Shown here in pieces: positions 18,031 to 28,067 of a stretch of DNA of 64,000 bases (positions within the stretch are counted from its first letter, which is position 1; every line of letters begins with the position of its first letter). This stretch comes from Lactobacillus acidophilus (GTDB lineage Bacteria; Bacillota; Bacilli; Lactobacillales; Lactobacillaceae): NCBI RefSeq assembly GCF_034298135.1, contig NZ_CP139575.1:310001-374000 (forward strand), read 5' to 3'. A program made the translations under genes and the position numbers. Under the pieces are notes generated by a model. That model worked only from the letters and a program-made list of their open reading frames with translations, was not told where the DNA came from and ran no database searches.

Positions 18031-21000
18031 TTAGTTCTTCTTCTTTTTCTTGATAGCTGTGCCTAAAGTAGTGAGTGCACCAGCAAGTCCAGCCATAATA
18101 ATACCCATCATAGAAAGGTTATCCTTATTTTCACCAGTTTGTGGTAATGCTATCTCGTTATCAGTTGTAGCTAAGCTATTTTGTGAGTTAGCACTACTGT
18201 TTTGAGAAGCAGTTATTGATTCTGAAAGTGAAATAATAGTTGCCTTCTTGCCTGTAGCTTTGCTACCAGTGACAGTTTTGCCTTTATTATCCTTGTTACT
18301 TTCAGATTGAGCAGAATCTGAATCTGGATTTGCTTTTTTATCATCATCTTCTATATCTTCAGAAAGCGGAGGGGTGAATTCAGTTGGAGTTGTAACTGGT
18401 TTAACTTCTGGTCCTTCTTCAGGCTTAGGTGTAGTATTTTCGGTTGAATCACTTGAGCCAGGATTATTGCCTGAGTTATTTGAGTCACCTGAGCCATTGT
18501 TATCATCAGGATTAGATGGATTTTCTGGATCTACACCCATGTCAGGATCGACATTAGGAGTGTCAGGTTCAGCTGGCTTGTCGGGATCAGCAGAACCGGG
18601 GTTAGCGTTAATGACATAGCTTAATTGGAGAAGTGAGCCATATTCATGGTTGTTAATAATACTTTGAATCAAGTCAGAATCAAGACCTGGAATTGTGTTT
18701 GTATTTTCAACTTCTGCTTTTAATCCAGCATGATCATTACCATTAACAGTGGCAGAAATGTCATATTTGTTGTCAGATTCAGGTAATTTCTGTCCTAAGT
18801 TACTGTCGCTAGTCCATTTACCTGATGTAACGCTAGTAATATGGAATTTATCACCTTTAAGTTCAGCAGTTAATGTAACTTTCTTAGTAACGTCTACTGT
18901 GATGTTTGGTAAACCATTGATCATATTACCAGAAATGGATTGTGAGAGTTGCTTGTTAAAGTCAACAGTTGCAGACCAAGTGCCATCTCCATTATCTGTC
19001 CAAGTAAGGGCCCCGTCTTCGATCTTATCGATGATGTCGTCTTTTTCCTTATCTGTAACATCATCTGACCAAATGTTGTCGTCATCCTTGTTAGGAGGAG
19101 TTACTGTATCTGGTTGAGGCTTAATAGGAGTGTAGTTAACGATGTAACTGATAGTGTCGCCATCTTTAAGAATGTCCCAAGCACTGGCATTAATTACGAT
19201 ATTACCATCGTCATCGATCTTGAATCCATCAAACTTAGTGCCATCGATAGAAGCAGATACGTCATGCTTGTATCCAGGTCTATTAACGTTAATAGGATTG
19301 TCATCCTTAACAGTAACATCACCGAAGCCCTTAATGTCTACAGTCCATTTCCCGTCTTTTAAGGTAAGTGTAACTGTAGCTGCTTGTGATAGGGTAATCT
19401 GGTTAATGTTGCCATTAGCGTTAGCGATATTCTGAGTAATGACTTTATTAATAGTGGTGTTAGCAGTCCAAGAACCATCAGGATTTTCAACCAAGTCATC
19501 TTTGTCGATGCCTGGAGGTAAGATGATATCGCCAAATACAGGAGAGTAAGTCACGGTGTAGTTGATGGTTTGGCCGTTTTGAAGGTTAGCCAAAGCCTTG
19601 TCATTAACTACAAGTTTACCATCCTCAACCTTAAAGTCTGATTCACCAATAATATCAGCTTCAACCTTGTCGATGGAGTAACCAGGCTTATTAATGTCGA
19701 TTGGAGTATAACCATTAATCTCAACCTTAGGTTCTGAGACTACCCATTGAGCATTTTCCTTGTCCCAGGTAACTGTAACTGAAACAGTTTGTGAGAAAGT
19801 AATATCATTAGCAGGTTTGCCGTTAACAGTTTGATTGATTACTTTATCAGTGGTAATAGTGCCAGTAAAAATATTTTCATTATCTTTATCTGGCTTCAAG
19901 TCATCTAGGTCCATGTTTGGAGGTAAGGCAATATCGCCAAAGTTAGGAGAATAAGACACTTTGTAGTTGATAGTAATTTGATTATTGTTATTTTCTAATT
20001 TACTAAAATCAAGATTCGTTGAAAGATGACCATTTTCAACTTTATGTGTAAAGTTGTCACTACTGGTACCAGTAATAGAAGCAGACACATTGTGATTGTA
20101 GCCTGGCTTAGAGATATCTGTAGATTCAAGAGAATCATTTGGTGTCCAATTAGATTGATTTACTGTCAAAATTTTGAAGTTATTAGTATTACCATCACGT
20201 TGAATAGTAATAGTGACATCTTTTGTAAGGTGGATTGTTTGCTTGTTTTCTTGATCTAATCCATTAATGGTTTGAATGATATCTTTATTTAAAGTTACTG
20301 TACCGGTCCAGATATTATCTTTATCTTGGTCTTTAGTGAAATCAACATTTTGGAAGAGATCATTCCACTCCTTTTTGTCATCACCATCAATGACATCAAC
20401 CCAAGTTGGTTTTTTAACGGCAATTTGTTCAATATCGTATTTAAAGGTTACATCTGTACCTTTTTGTAGGATGGTATTGAAGATACTATCTAAATTAGTT
20501 TTAATTACTTTGTCTTCAAGGCTGATATTATTGTTTATATTGTAATCATCAAATTTGGGTCCTTCAATTGTGCCTGTGACTCTGTTTTCAAAGCCTTCTG
20601 GAGCAGTAGGAATATTTACTGCATCAAAATCATCTTTCGGAGTATTAGTATCAGGGTCTACTTTATTAATGTTGCTGACTTTTACATCGCTAATTATAAA
20701 TTTATAATTACCAAAAAGTGCATCCCATCCGCTCATATTAGGATCAATCGCAATATATATGACTACATCGTAGTTAACTTTGATTTGTTGTGTGGATTGC
20801 TGTGAACCGTTATTTACTGTTTGGGTAATAGTAATTTCTTTGTTTGCAGTTGCTTGCCATTGGGGATTTTTATGATCAAAAGGATCAACTCTGTCGATTT
20901 TTAAACTTTCATCAAAAACATCTTCCCATCCAGGGTATTTTTCTTGATCACTAATGTGATCCCATGAAAGTCTATTATCTTCTATCCACTTAATTATTCC

Positions 21001-21787
21001 TTGCAATATAGCATCTGTCCAATTAGCTTTTCCTTCAAATTCTGCAAGTTTATCCGGATCAGAAAGAATTGAATTGATAAAGTCTCATTAATATTATCTT
21101 TATCAGGCTTAGCTGCGTCAGGAAGGATAGAACCATCAATGTTAATGGCGTCATCTTTTATGTTTCCTTTATTTAACTCATTTTCATTTTTTTCTACTTC
21201 ATCTTTTTTATCTGAATCAGCTTTGGATTCTTCTTTTTCTGATGAAGAGTCAGTTTCGTTTTTAGCTGGAGTTTTTTCACCTTCTTCTGCTTTATCAGTT
21301 TCAGGCTGGGTAGCAGGAGTAGTAGTCTCTGGTTTTTGAGTTTCTGTATTTACAGCATCTTTATTTTCATTATTAGTATTGTCAGTAGCGGTAGTGTCTT
21401 GACCTGGCTTTTCAGCTTCAGGTTGAGTAGCAGGGGATTGAGTTCCTGTGTTTACACTGCCGTTATTTTCATTATTAGTGTTGCCAGTAACAGTTTCTGC
21501 TGGTATCTCTGTAACAGTCTCTTCCTTAACATTAGGTGTTGATTCAACTGTAGAGGTACCTTCAGTTTCTTGAACTGGGGCAGAGAATTCAACAGCTGGT
21601 TCTTGTTCCGCGGTTAATTCTGTCGCAGCTTCAGTTTGAACAGTCTCAGTAGTTTGAGCTGGATCAATTTCTGAAGCAGATACTTCTTTTGAGGATAAGT
21701 TAATCCCCATACCAACACTTAACAACAGGATCCCAGTACCTGTTGTTAGTTTTCTAATAGCAAATTGTGTTTTTTGTCTCTAAACAT
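18031..21787 (-). pseudogene. LPXTG mucus-binding-like adhesin, frameshifted twice
   Basis: This reads as one large wall-anchored surface protein broken into three frames. Near the ATG at 21787 (GGAGG eight bases upstream) one extra A in the T6/A6 run at 21770-21775 would give a leader containing FAIRKLTTGTGIL, a YSIRK-type signal; as written the frame stops after 13 codons. A Ser/Thr/Glu-rich region follows to about 21090. There a one-base loss (about 21080-21092) separates it from the 991-residue part: restoring a base joins NINE to DFINSILSDPDKLAE. That part holds about six repeats of 110-140 aa, with recurring W-G-T-V and PGY...SASI.G units resembling Mub domains. A Pro/Asp spacer, LPQTG, a hydrophobic span and a Lys tail end the protein. 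Such proteins bind mucus or glycoproteins. Sequencing error is possible for both shifts. Confidence 0.8.
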
Positions 21788-21850
21788 CTTGTAGCCCTCC
21801 GTAAAAATGGGTTATTTAATGTGTATTAAAGTTTTACAATATATATTATA

Positions 21851-21863
21851 TGACACGATGTCA
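21851..21863. promoter_or_regulatory. Inverted repeat in the adhesin promoter
   Basis: TGACA-CGA-TGTCA, a perfect inverted repeat, directly abuts a TATAAT-like hexamer on the minus strand. The same TGACA-N3-TRTCA spacing occurs before the adhesin at the window's end. Confidence 0.45.
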
Positions 21864-21997
21864 CTTTTATGAAACAAAAAATTAAATACTATATTTAAAT
21901 AACTATGCTTTTCTGTTGCTTTTTAAAATTTTTACTTACGAAGAAAAAATTTTTCTGGTAAAGTAATCAACGTTGCAATAAAAAGGGGGGAAAATTA

Positions 21998-23407
21998 ATG
22001 GAAAATACACAAATGGGAATGAAAGCTAGAATTGATGTTAAGCATCCTTGGCTTGCCATTCTGCCATTAATGATAGGATCATTTGTAGGAATGTTTAGTG
22101 AAACTTCACTTAATATTGCCTTACCACAGTTGATGAAGGCTCTTCAAGTTGGTCAGTCTTCAATTCAATGGCTGGTTACCGGCTATATGCTCGTAATCGG
22201 GATAATCCTGCCACTTTCAAGTTTATTTACTAAGTGGTTTACGACCAAAAAGTTAGTTTTATTTGGCCTTGCTGCCTTTATTATTGGATCGCTTATTTCA
22301 GGTTTTGGAATTAATTTTTCAATGGTATTAATGGGAAGAATGATTCAGGGGATTGGAACTGGAATTATCTTGCCTTTAATGTTTACTATTGCAATGTTGA
22401 TTTTTCCACCTAACAAATTAGGGACAGTCAACGGTGTTCTTGCTTTAGTAATTATGTTTGCACCAGCAATCGGGCCAACTCTTACTGGTTTGATTTTAGC
22501 AGTTGGCAGCTGGCGTGATATCTTCTTTACTTTTGTAGTATTTTTAGTGATTGCCTTTGTAATTGGTTTGTTTACTTTGCAAAATGTTAGCCAAATTACT
22601 AAGCCAAAAGTTGATTTTATTTCAATTATTTTATCAATTATTGCCTTTTCAGGTTTAATTGCTGGTGCAAGCTTTGCTAGTGAATTGGGTTGGCTTTCAA
22701 TTCAAGTTCTTGCTTGCTTAATTGGCGGTATTATTGCATTGATTTTCTATGTAAAACGTCAATTGAAACTTACCGTACCTGTGCTTAATATGCGAGTATT
22801 TGAACATCGAAACTTTACTTTAGGTGCAGTACTAGTAATGATCGATTTTGGTATTATTTTGTCAGCTATGTATTTGTTGCCACAATACTTGCAGAATGGG
22901 TTACTGGTTGCGGTTGCTCTAACCGGTATTATCATGCTTCCAGGTGGCATTATCAATGCACTTGTTTCTGCATTAGCTGGTAGAATGTACGATAATTCTG
23001 GTGCAAAATGGCCAACTAGAATTGGTTTTACCATTGCGTTAATCGGTGCGATTATGCTTAGCTTGGTGACTACTCATAGTGCTAGTTGGTACGTCATCTT
23101 AGCTCACGTTGTGTTAATGATTGGCGCACCACTTGCTATGTCCCCATCACAAACTTCGGCTTTGAATTCACTTAAAGGTCTTGAGTCAGCAGATGGTTCC
23201 GCAATTTTGAATACGATGCAACAAATTGTTGGTGCGTTAGCGACAGCTCTTGCTACTAGTTTCTTAACTTTAGGTAGAAACGCTGTTAATGGATCAGCTG
23301 CTTTTAAGTTTACCAATGGTGTACACTATGGCATGTATTTCACTTGTGCTTTAGCGATTATTGGTATGATAATTTCATTATTTGTTACAGATGATGGAAA
23401 AGAATAG
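21998..23407 (+). CDS. MFS transporter, DHA2 (14-span drug:H+ antiporter) family
   Basis: A 469 aa membrane protein with about fourteen hydrophobic segments. The early motif SETSLNIALPQLMKALQVG is typical of EmrB/QacA-type DHA2 proteins, and motif C-like APAIGPTLTGLIL appears near residue 155. Substrates are unknown; the family exports hydrophobic drugs, dyes or bile-type compounds. A strong GGGGGG/GGGGAAAA site precedes the ATG. It is monocistronic, between the adhesin promoter region and a bidirectional terminator. Confidence 0.87.
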   Translation: MENTQMGMKARIDVKHPWLAILPLMIGSFVGMFSETSLNIALPQLMKALQVGQSSIQWLVTGYMLVIGIILPLSSLFTKWFTTKKLVLFGLAAFIIGSLISGFGINFSMVLMGRMIQGIGTGIILPLMFTIAMLIFPPNKLGTVNGVLALVIMFAPAIGPTLTGLILAVGSWRDIFFTFVVFLVIAFVIGLFTLQNVSQITKPKVDFISIILSIIAFSGLIAGASFASELGWLSIQVLACLIGGIIALIFYVKRQLKLTVPVLNMRVFEHRNFTLGAVLVMIDFGIILSAMYLLPQYLQNGLLVAVALTGIIMLPGGIINALVSALAGRMYDNSGAKWPTRIGFTIALIGAIMLSLVTTHSASWYVILAHVVLMIGAPLAMSPSQTSALNSLKGLESADGSAILNTMQQIVGALATALATSFLTLGRNAVNGSAAFKFTNGVHYGMYFTCALAIIGMIISLFVTDDGKE

Positions 23408-23421
23408 ATCGTAGATATAAC

Positions 23422-23456
23422 AAAAAAGAGAAGGTTTATTAAACCTTCTCTTTTTT
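23422..23456. terminator. Bidirectional intrinsic terminator
   Basis: AAAAAAGAGAAGGTTT and its complement, with A/T runs both sides, lie between the converging MFS gene and ackA. Confidence 0.9.
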
Positions 23457-23465
23457 GTTATTGGA

Positions 23466-24674
23466 TCATTTTTTGAGGTGGGCCACTCTTACTACATCTC
23501 GTTCTATCATTAGTTCTTCATTGGTAGGGATGAGCATAACTGCGATTTTAGAATCGGGACAGGTAATTAGGCCAGCTTGATTAATTTTATTTTTTTCTAG
23601 ATCTGCTACTACACCCATGAATTTAAGTGTATTCATGACTTGAGCTCTGACACCAGCATCATGTTCACCAACGCCAGCGGTAAAGATGATACCATCTACA
23701 CCACCTAATTCAATAATGTAGGCACCTATATAGCGACAAATACGATTAATAAAGATGTTTCTTGCTAAATCAGCTCTTTTCTTTTTATCTCCACTTAAGC
23801 GAGCCATGTCGTCTCTTAAATCACGCATATCTGGTGAAATTCCGGATATGCCGAGTAAGCCAGAATTATTGTTTAAAATATCAATCATCTGGTTTCTATC
23901 AAGGTTTTCTTTTTCCATAATATAAGCTAATAAGGAAGGGTCGACATCGCCGGATCTGGTACTCATCGTTATTCCCGCAAGTGGGCTAAAACCCATTGAA
24001 GTATCAAATGATTTACTATCCTTAACTGCAGTAATCGATGCACCTGAACCGAGGTGACAAACGATTAATTTTAATTGATCTAGAGGCTTGTCTAATAGTT
24101 GTGCAGCTTTTTGAATTACGAAACGAACTGAGGTTCCGTGAGCACCATATTTTCTTGCTTTATATTTTTCATAGTATTTATAAGGAAGAGAATACAAATA
24201 ATGTACCGGATCAAGTGTCTGGTGAAAAGCAGTATCAAAGACGGCTACTTCAGGAACGTTAGGTAAAAGCTGGAGAAAAGCCTTAATGACATCAGCTTCA
24301 GGTACATTATGTAGTGGAGCATATTCTTTTAAGTCATAAATTTGTTGTAAATTCTTTTGATTAATTAATGTTGAGTCTTTAAACGTTTCACCACCAGCAA
24401 CGATTCGATGACCAATACCGATTATTTCATTGGATTCATTAATTACATGATATTTTTTTAAATTGGTCAGTAAAATCTTGACGGCTGTAGTTTGATCAGG
24501 AATCTCAACTTTCTCAGAATGAGCAGTTTTGTCAGCCAATTTTAATTCAAATGTAGAATCAGCTAAACCAACACGATCTGCCATTCCTTCGGCAATAACA
24601 TCTTCTTGAGGGAAGGAAAATACTTTAAATTTAAAAGATGAACTACCGGCATTAATTACTAAAATCTTTTTCAT
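23466..24674 (-). CDS. ackA: Acetate kinase
   Basis: Makes ATP and acetate from acetyl phosphate. The N-terminal NAGSSSFKFKVF, the GHRIVAGGE block, FDTAFHQTL and CHLGSGASITAV are family signatures, and 402 aa is normal. It is the last gene of the leftward operon with the transketolase halves and the FGGY kinase, 30 bases after the kinase. That position makes sense if the pathway ends in xylulose 5-phosphate and phosphoketolase, which yields acetyl phosphate. It is probably an extra copy beside a housekeeping ackA, which cannot be checked here. Confidence 0.93.
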   Translation of the reverse strand: MKKILVINAGSSSFKFKVFSFPQEDVIAEGMADRVGLADSTFELKLADKTAHSEKVEIPDQTTAVKILLTNLKKYHVINESNEIIGIGHRIVAGGETFKDSTLINQKNLQQIYDLKEYAPLHNVPEADVIKAFLQLLPNVPEVAVFDTAFHQTLDPVHYLYSLPYKYYEKYKARKYGAHGTSVRFVIQKAAQLLDKPLDQLKLIVCHLGSGASITAVKDSKSFDTSMGFSPLAGITMSTRSGDVDPSLLAYIMEKENLDRNQMIDILNNNSGLLGISGISPDMRDLRDDMARLSGDKKKRADLARNIFINRICRYIGAYIIELGGVDGIIFTAGVGEHDAGVRAQVMNTLKFMGVVADLEKNKINQAGLITCPDSKIAVMLIPTNEELMIERDVVRVAHLKK

Positions 24675-24704
24675 AACATCATCTCGTTATTCTTGTAAGT
24701 TAGA

Positions 24705-26156
24705 TTAAGATAAAATATTAATCCAATGACTCCATTCTTGTCGGTATTTTTGCGCGATATTTGAATTCATTCGTGTATTGTAAGCTTTCGATGATTGAAT
24801 ACCTGTTGTATGATTCATAGCATTCATCGCACTACCTACGGCACTTAACTCAGAAATATCTGCAACTTTTACTATTCTTTGAGTAATGTTACTTAAATAT
24901 TGCATTAAGTATTTGTTGTGAATCATACCACCATCGGTATGAATTTCATTATTTACTTTTGGATAAAGTTGCTTAAACTCAGAAAGAATATCAGCAATTT
25001 GATAAACTAATGAATTTAAAGTTGCTCTAACTAATTCTTTTTTACTAGTAGTAGAAGTCATACCTACAAAGGCGGCTTTCATGTCTGGTTTCCAATAAGG
25101 AGCGCCTAATCCAGCAAAAGCAGGAATTAAAATTGTATGGTCTTCAGGATTGGCAGTGAGCGCTAAATCAGCAGTTTCATTAGGTGTGTTGATCAAATGT
25201 AAATTATCTTTGAGCCAGGTAATGCAAGCACCAGCATAATTTATGTTTCCTTCAAGTACATATGAAGGTTTGCCATTTAAAGACCAAGCAATTGAGGTAT
25301 TAAGTTTATTATTAATATTAGCTGGTAATGAAGTACCTATATTAAGCATTACTGATGAGCCAGTTCCAAATGTAACTTTAAAATCACCAGCTTTAAAACA
25401 ACCATGAGCAAAAAGTGCAGCTTGTGAATCGCCTAAAACACTTAAAATTGGAATAGGATGTGGAAGTAGACCAAATAAGTTAGTATTTCCAAAATGACCA
25501 TTAGAATCTACAATTTGAGGAAGGCTTTCTAAATCTACTCCAAATATTTCACTTAAATTCTTGTCCCAATTTCCTGTTCGAATATTCATTAATTGAGTTC
25601 TGCAAGCATTAGATGGCTCGGTTTTGAATGATTTTCCGTCAGTAAGTTGATATATTAACCAGCTGTCCATTGTCCCCAAGCATAAGTCATTATTTTCGTG
25701 AGCTTGAATTACTCGAGGCTCATTTAAAAGCATCCATCCCCATTTGGCACCGGTAAAATATGGAGAAAGTGCTAATCCAGTTTTATCTTTAACTTCATTT
25801 TTAAGTTCAGGATAAGAAATTTTTTTGATTAATTTTTCAGCTCGATTATCTTGCCAAACAATTGTCTTACAGAGTGAATCACCAGTCTTTTTAGACCAAG
25901 CAGCTGCCGATTCTCGTTGGTTAGTGATTGCTAAGCCGATAAGTTGATCAGGAGAAACTTGTTCTAATACTTTTTTAAATAATTTTTGGAGATTTTCTTT
26001 AATTTCGCCTAGATCATGACTGACCCAGCCCTGATTATTAATAATTTGTTTATGAGGCAGAGCGGCTTTCCAAAAAATTTGATTATTCTGATCTACTAGT
26101 ATTGCCTTTGTACCTTGAGTGCTCTGATCGATTGCTAGTATATATTTTTTAGACAT
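24705..26156 (-). CDS. FGGY-family carbohydrate kinase, probable D-apulose kinase
   Basis: A 483 aa ATP-dependent sugar kinase. AIDQSTQGTKAIL (about residues 8-20) is the phosphate-1 motif; TNQRESAAAW and IVWQDNRA resemble glycerol kinases; GDSQAALFAHGCFKAGDFKVTFGTGSSV is the FGGY core. Sequence alone would allow glycerol or another polyol or ketose. The context, directly behind a split transketolase and beside an L-fucose-isomerase-like gene and an apiosidase-like hydrolase, points to phosphorylation of D-apulose to D-apulose 4-phosphate. It lies 14 bases after the transketolase half. The substrate is an inference. Confidence 0.75.
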   Translation of the reverse strand: MSKKYILAIDQSTQGTKAILVDQNNQIFWKAALPHKQIINNQGWVSHDLGEIKENLQKLFKKVLEQVSPDQLIGLAITNQRESAAAWSKKTGDSLCKTIVWQDNRAEKLIKKISYPELKNEVKDKTGLALSPYFTGAKWGWMLLNEPRVIQAHENNDLCLGTMDSWLIYQLTDGKSFKTEPSNACRTQLMNIRTGNWDKNLSEIFGVDLESLPQIVDSNGHFGNTNLFGLLPHPIPILSVLGDSQAALFAHGCFKAGDFKVTFGTGSSVMLNIGTSLPANINNKLNTSIAWSLNGKPSYVLEGNINYAGACITWLKDNLHLINTPNETADLALTANPEDHTILIPAFAGLGAPYWKPDMKAAFVGMTSTTSKKELVRATLNSLVYQIADILSEFKQLYPKVNNEIHTDGGMIHNKYLMQYLSNITQRIVKVADISELSAVGSAMNAMNHTTGIQSSKAYNTRMNSNIAQKYRQEWSHWINILS

Positions 26157-26170
26157 AAGATCACCTGCTT

Positions 26171-27112
26171 TTATTTAGCAAGAATTTTTCTAACAGATTT
26201 TTCAATTCCTTCAGCATCAAGACCATAATAATGGAAGACTTCGTCTTGTGTACCTTGGATAGCAGGTTTATCTGGAAAACCAAGGCTATTAAGTTTGGCA
26301 TGTCCATACTTAGCTACTTCGCTAGCAACTGCGGCACCAATACCATTGATTACATCGTGTTCTTCTATAGTGACAATTTGGTCAAATTCTTGAGCAAGTT
26401 TACCGATCATTTCTGTATCAATTGGTTTAATTGAGCCAAGGTCTACAACTTCGACATCGATGCCATCACTTGCAAGTTTTTCTGCGGCTTTTAATGTGAA
26501 GTATAAAGTCTCACCAGTTGAAATTAAGCAAATGTCTTTGCCAGGTTTAATAATTGTAGCCTTACCAGGAATAAACCCAAAGTCTTCGTGGTAAACATTA
26601 TCTAGCTTACGCTTACCAATACGAACATATGCTGGTTTGTTAGATTTTAATAGGTAGTTAAATAATGCTTTAACTTGGTATTTATCACAAGGTTGGTAGA
26701 CTTCAAGATCTGGAATAGCACGAGTTATAGCAACATCATTAAGAGAATGGTGAGTATTACCTAACCAGGTATAAGAGTTACCACCTGAAATACCAATTAA
26801 TTTAACGTTATTCTTGTTAAAGGCAACGTCAACTTTTACTTGTTCAATTGAACGCATTGCCAAAAATGCAGCAGGAGAGAAAACAAAGGGATGCTTACCT
26901 TCGTGAGCTAAACCAGCGGCAACTGTAACAGCATTTTGCTCAGCAATACCCATTTCAACTGTGCGATCAGGGTGAGCGTTAGTAAATGGAACTAAACCAG
27001 CAGAACCGCGAGAATCACAAGTTACTACTAATAGATCAGAATCAGTAGCAGTTGCTTTGTCTAAAGTATCGGCAATGACAGCATTTGCAGTTAATTTTTC
27101 ATCATTAGTCAT
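26171..27112 (-). CDS. Transketolase C-terminal half (pyrimidine-binding and C-terminal domains), AptB-like
   Basis: A 313 aa protein that forms one thiamine-diphosphate enzyme with the next gene upstream. The pyrimidine-binding domain has VEMGIAEQNAVTVAAGLA, with Glu contacting the cofactor, and the C-terminal domain starts near GKATIIKPGKDICLISTGET. Split transketolases occur in several pentose and ketose operons; in the D-apiose transketolase pathway subunits AptA and AptB cleave apulose 4-phosphate with glyceraldehyde 3-phosphate to give DHAP and xylulose 5-phosphate. It overlaps the N-terminal half by eight bases, so translation is coupled. Apulose specificity is inferred from context. 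Confidence 0.85.
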   Translation of the reverse strand: MTNDEKLTANAVIADTLDKATATDSDLLVVTCDSRGSAGLVPFTNAHPDRTVEMGIAEQNAVTVAAGLAHEGKHPFVFSPAAFLAMRSIEQVKVDVAFNKNNVKLIGISGGNSYTWLGNTHHSLNDVAITRAIPDLEVYQPCDKYQVKALFNYLLKSNKPAYVRIGKRKLDNVYHEDFGFIPGKATIIKPGKDICLISTGETLYFTLKAAEKLASDGIDVEVVDLGSIKPIDTEMIGKLAQEFDQIVTIEEHDVINGIGAAVASEVAKYGHAKLNSLGFPDKPAIQGTQDEVFHYYGLDAEGIEKSVRKILAK

Positions 27113-27938
27113 TGTTAAGTGCCTCCATTTGTGCGTCTAATTCGCGTAATCCTTCTTTGTATTCAATTTCTGTTGGAATCTTGTGGTGCCAATCAGCTCT
27201 GTTTTCTGCAACAGTGATGCCTTTACCTTTTATAGTGTTAGCAATAATCATTCTTGGCTTATTAGTGTCGTTAGGCTTAGTTAAAACGTCAACTAAAGCA
27301 CCAACATCATTACCATCAACTTCTTGAACGTCCCAACCAAAAGCACGGTATTTGTCGCCCAGTGGGTTAGAGCGCATAACTGAATCGGTTGTACCCGAAA
27401 TCTGTAAGTCATTATGGTCAACGATAGCAGTTAGGTTATCCAAATTGTAGTTACCAGCAGACATAGCTGCTTCCCAGATAGAGCCTTCAGCTTGTTCGCC
27501 ATCACCCATTAATACATAAGTGTGCTTTGGTGAATTATACATTTTAGCTGCTAAGGCAACGCCAACACCTAAACCAAGACCATGGCCCAATGAGCCGGTA
27601 TGAAATTCCATTCCTTTAACATCAGTAGTTGGGTGACCAATATATGGACTGTTGAAAGTTGAATATCTCTTTTCTAAGTCATTACGGTCAATATAGCCTT
27701 TATCGGCTAAAACTTCGTACCAAATTTCAACGGCATGACCTTTACTTTGGATATATGTATCAACGTCTTTTTGTCCAAAGTTATCTTTGTTTTGATTCAT
27801 TACACTGTAGTAAAGTGCAACTAAAATATCAGTACAAGATAAGTCTGAACCAGTATGTCCATTTTTGTGGTTATAAATTAATTCCCACGTTCTTTTTCTA
27901 AGTTCAACGGCTTTCTTTTTAAGATCAAGAATATCCAT
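27105..27938 (-). CDS. Transketolase N-terminal half (ThDP-binding domain), AptA-like
   Basis: A 277 aa pyrophosphate-binding half of transketolase. NGHTGSDLSCTDILVALYY, TGSLGHGLGLGVGVALA and the ThDP motif GDGEQAEGSIWEA...LTAIVDHNDLQ (GDG...N) are clear. The start is the ATG at 27938, with GAGGTG six bases before; a GTG three codons earlier falls inside that site. It is the first gene of the leftward operon. A LacI-type operator lies in the gap to the divergent regulator, which suggests induction by the pathway sugar. Confidence 0.87.
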   Translation of the reverse strand: MDILDLKKKAVELRKRTWELIYNHKNGHTGSDLSCTDILVALYYSVMNQNKDNFGQKDVDTYIQSKGHAVEIWYEVLADKGYIDRNDLEKRYSTFNSPYIGHPTTDVKGMEFHTGSLGHGLGLGVGVALAAKMYNSPKHTYVLMGDGEQAEGSIWEAAMSAGNYNLDNLTAIVDHNDLQISGTTDSVMRSNPLGDKYRAFGWDVQEVDGNDVGALVDVLTKPNDTNKPRMIIANTIKGKGITVAENRADWHHKIPTEIEYKEGLRELDAQMEALNND

Positions 27939-27966
27939 AAAAAACACCTCATTGTGATAAAAAAAC

Positions 27967-27982
27967 TTGTAATTGCTTACAA
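27967..27982. promoter_or_regulatory. LacI-family operator before the transketolase operon
   Basis: TTGTAATTGCTTACAA is an inverted repeat (TTGTAA/TTACAA arms) in the divergent promoter region. A related site lies before the isomerase. Confidence 0.6.
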
Positions 27983-28067
27983 AATGAGAATATCATGTTT
28001 ATAGTTAGTTTAGTCATATTAAATATTTAGTTTAGTTTAAATTAGTAAATTCGATAAGGTGGTTTAT

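Noticed and set aside
18374-19435. Plus-strand open frames within the adhesin region
   Set aside because: They are low-complexity shadows of the repeat and Pro/Asp-rich coding sequence on the minus strand.
21139-21542. Ser/Phe-rich plus-strand frames
   Set aside because: They are antisense to the Glu/Thr-rich adhesin stalk, without ribosome binding sites or homology.
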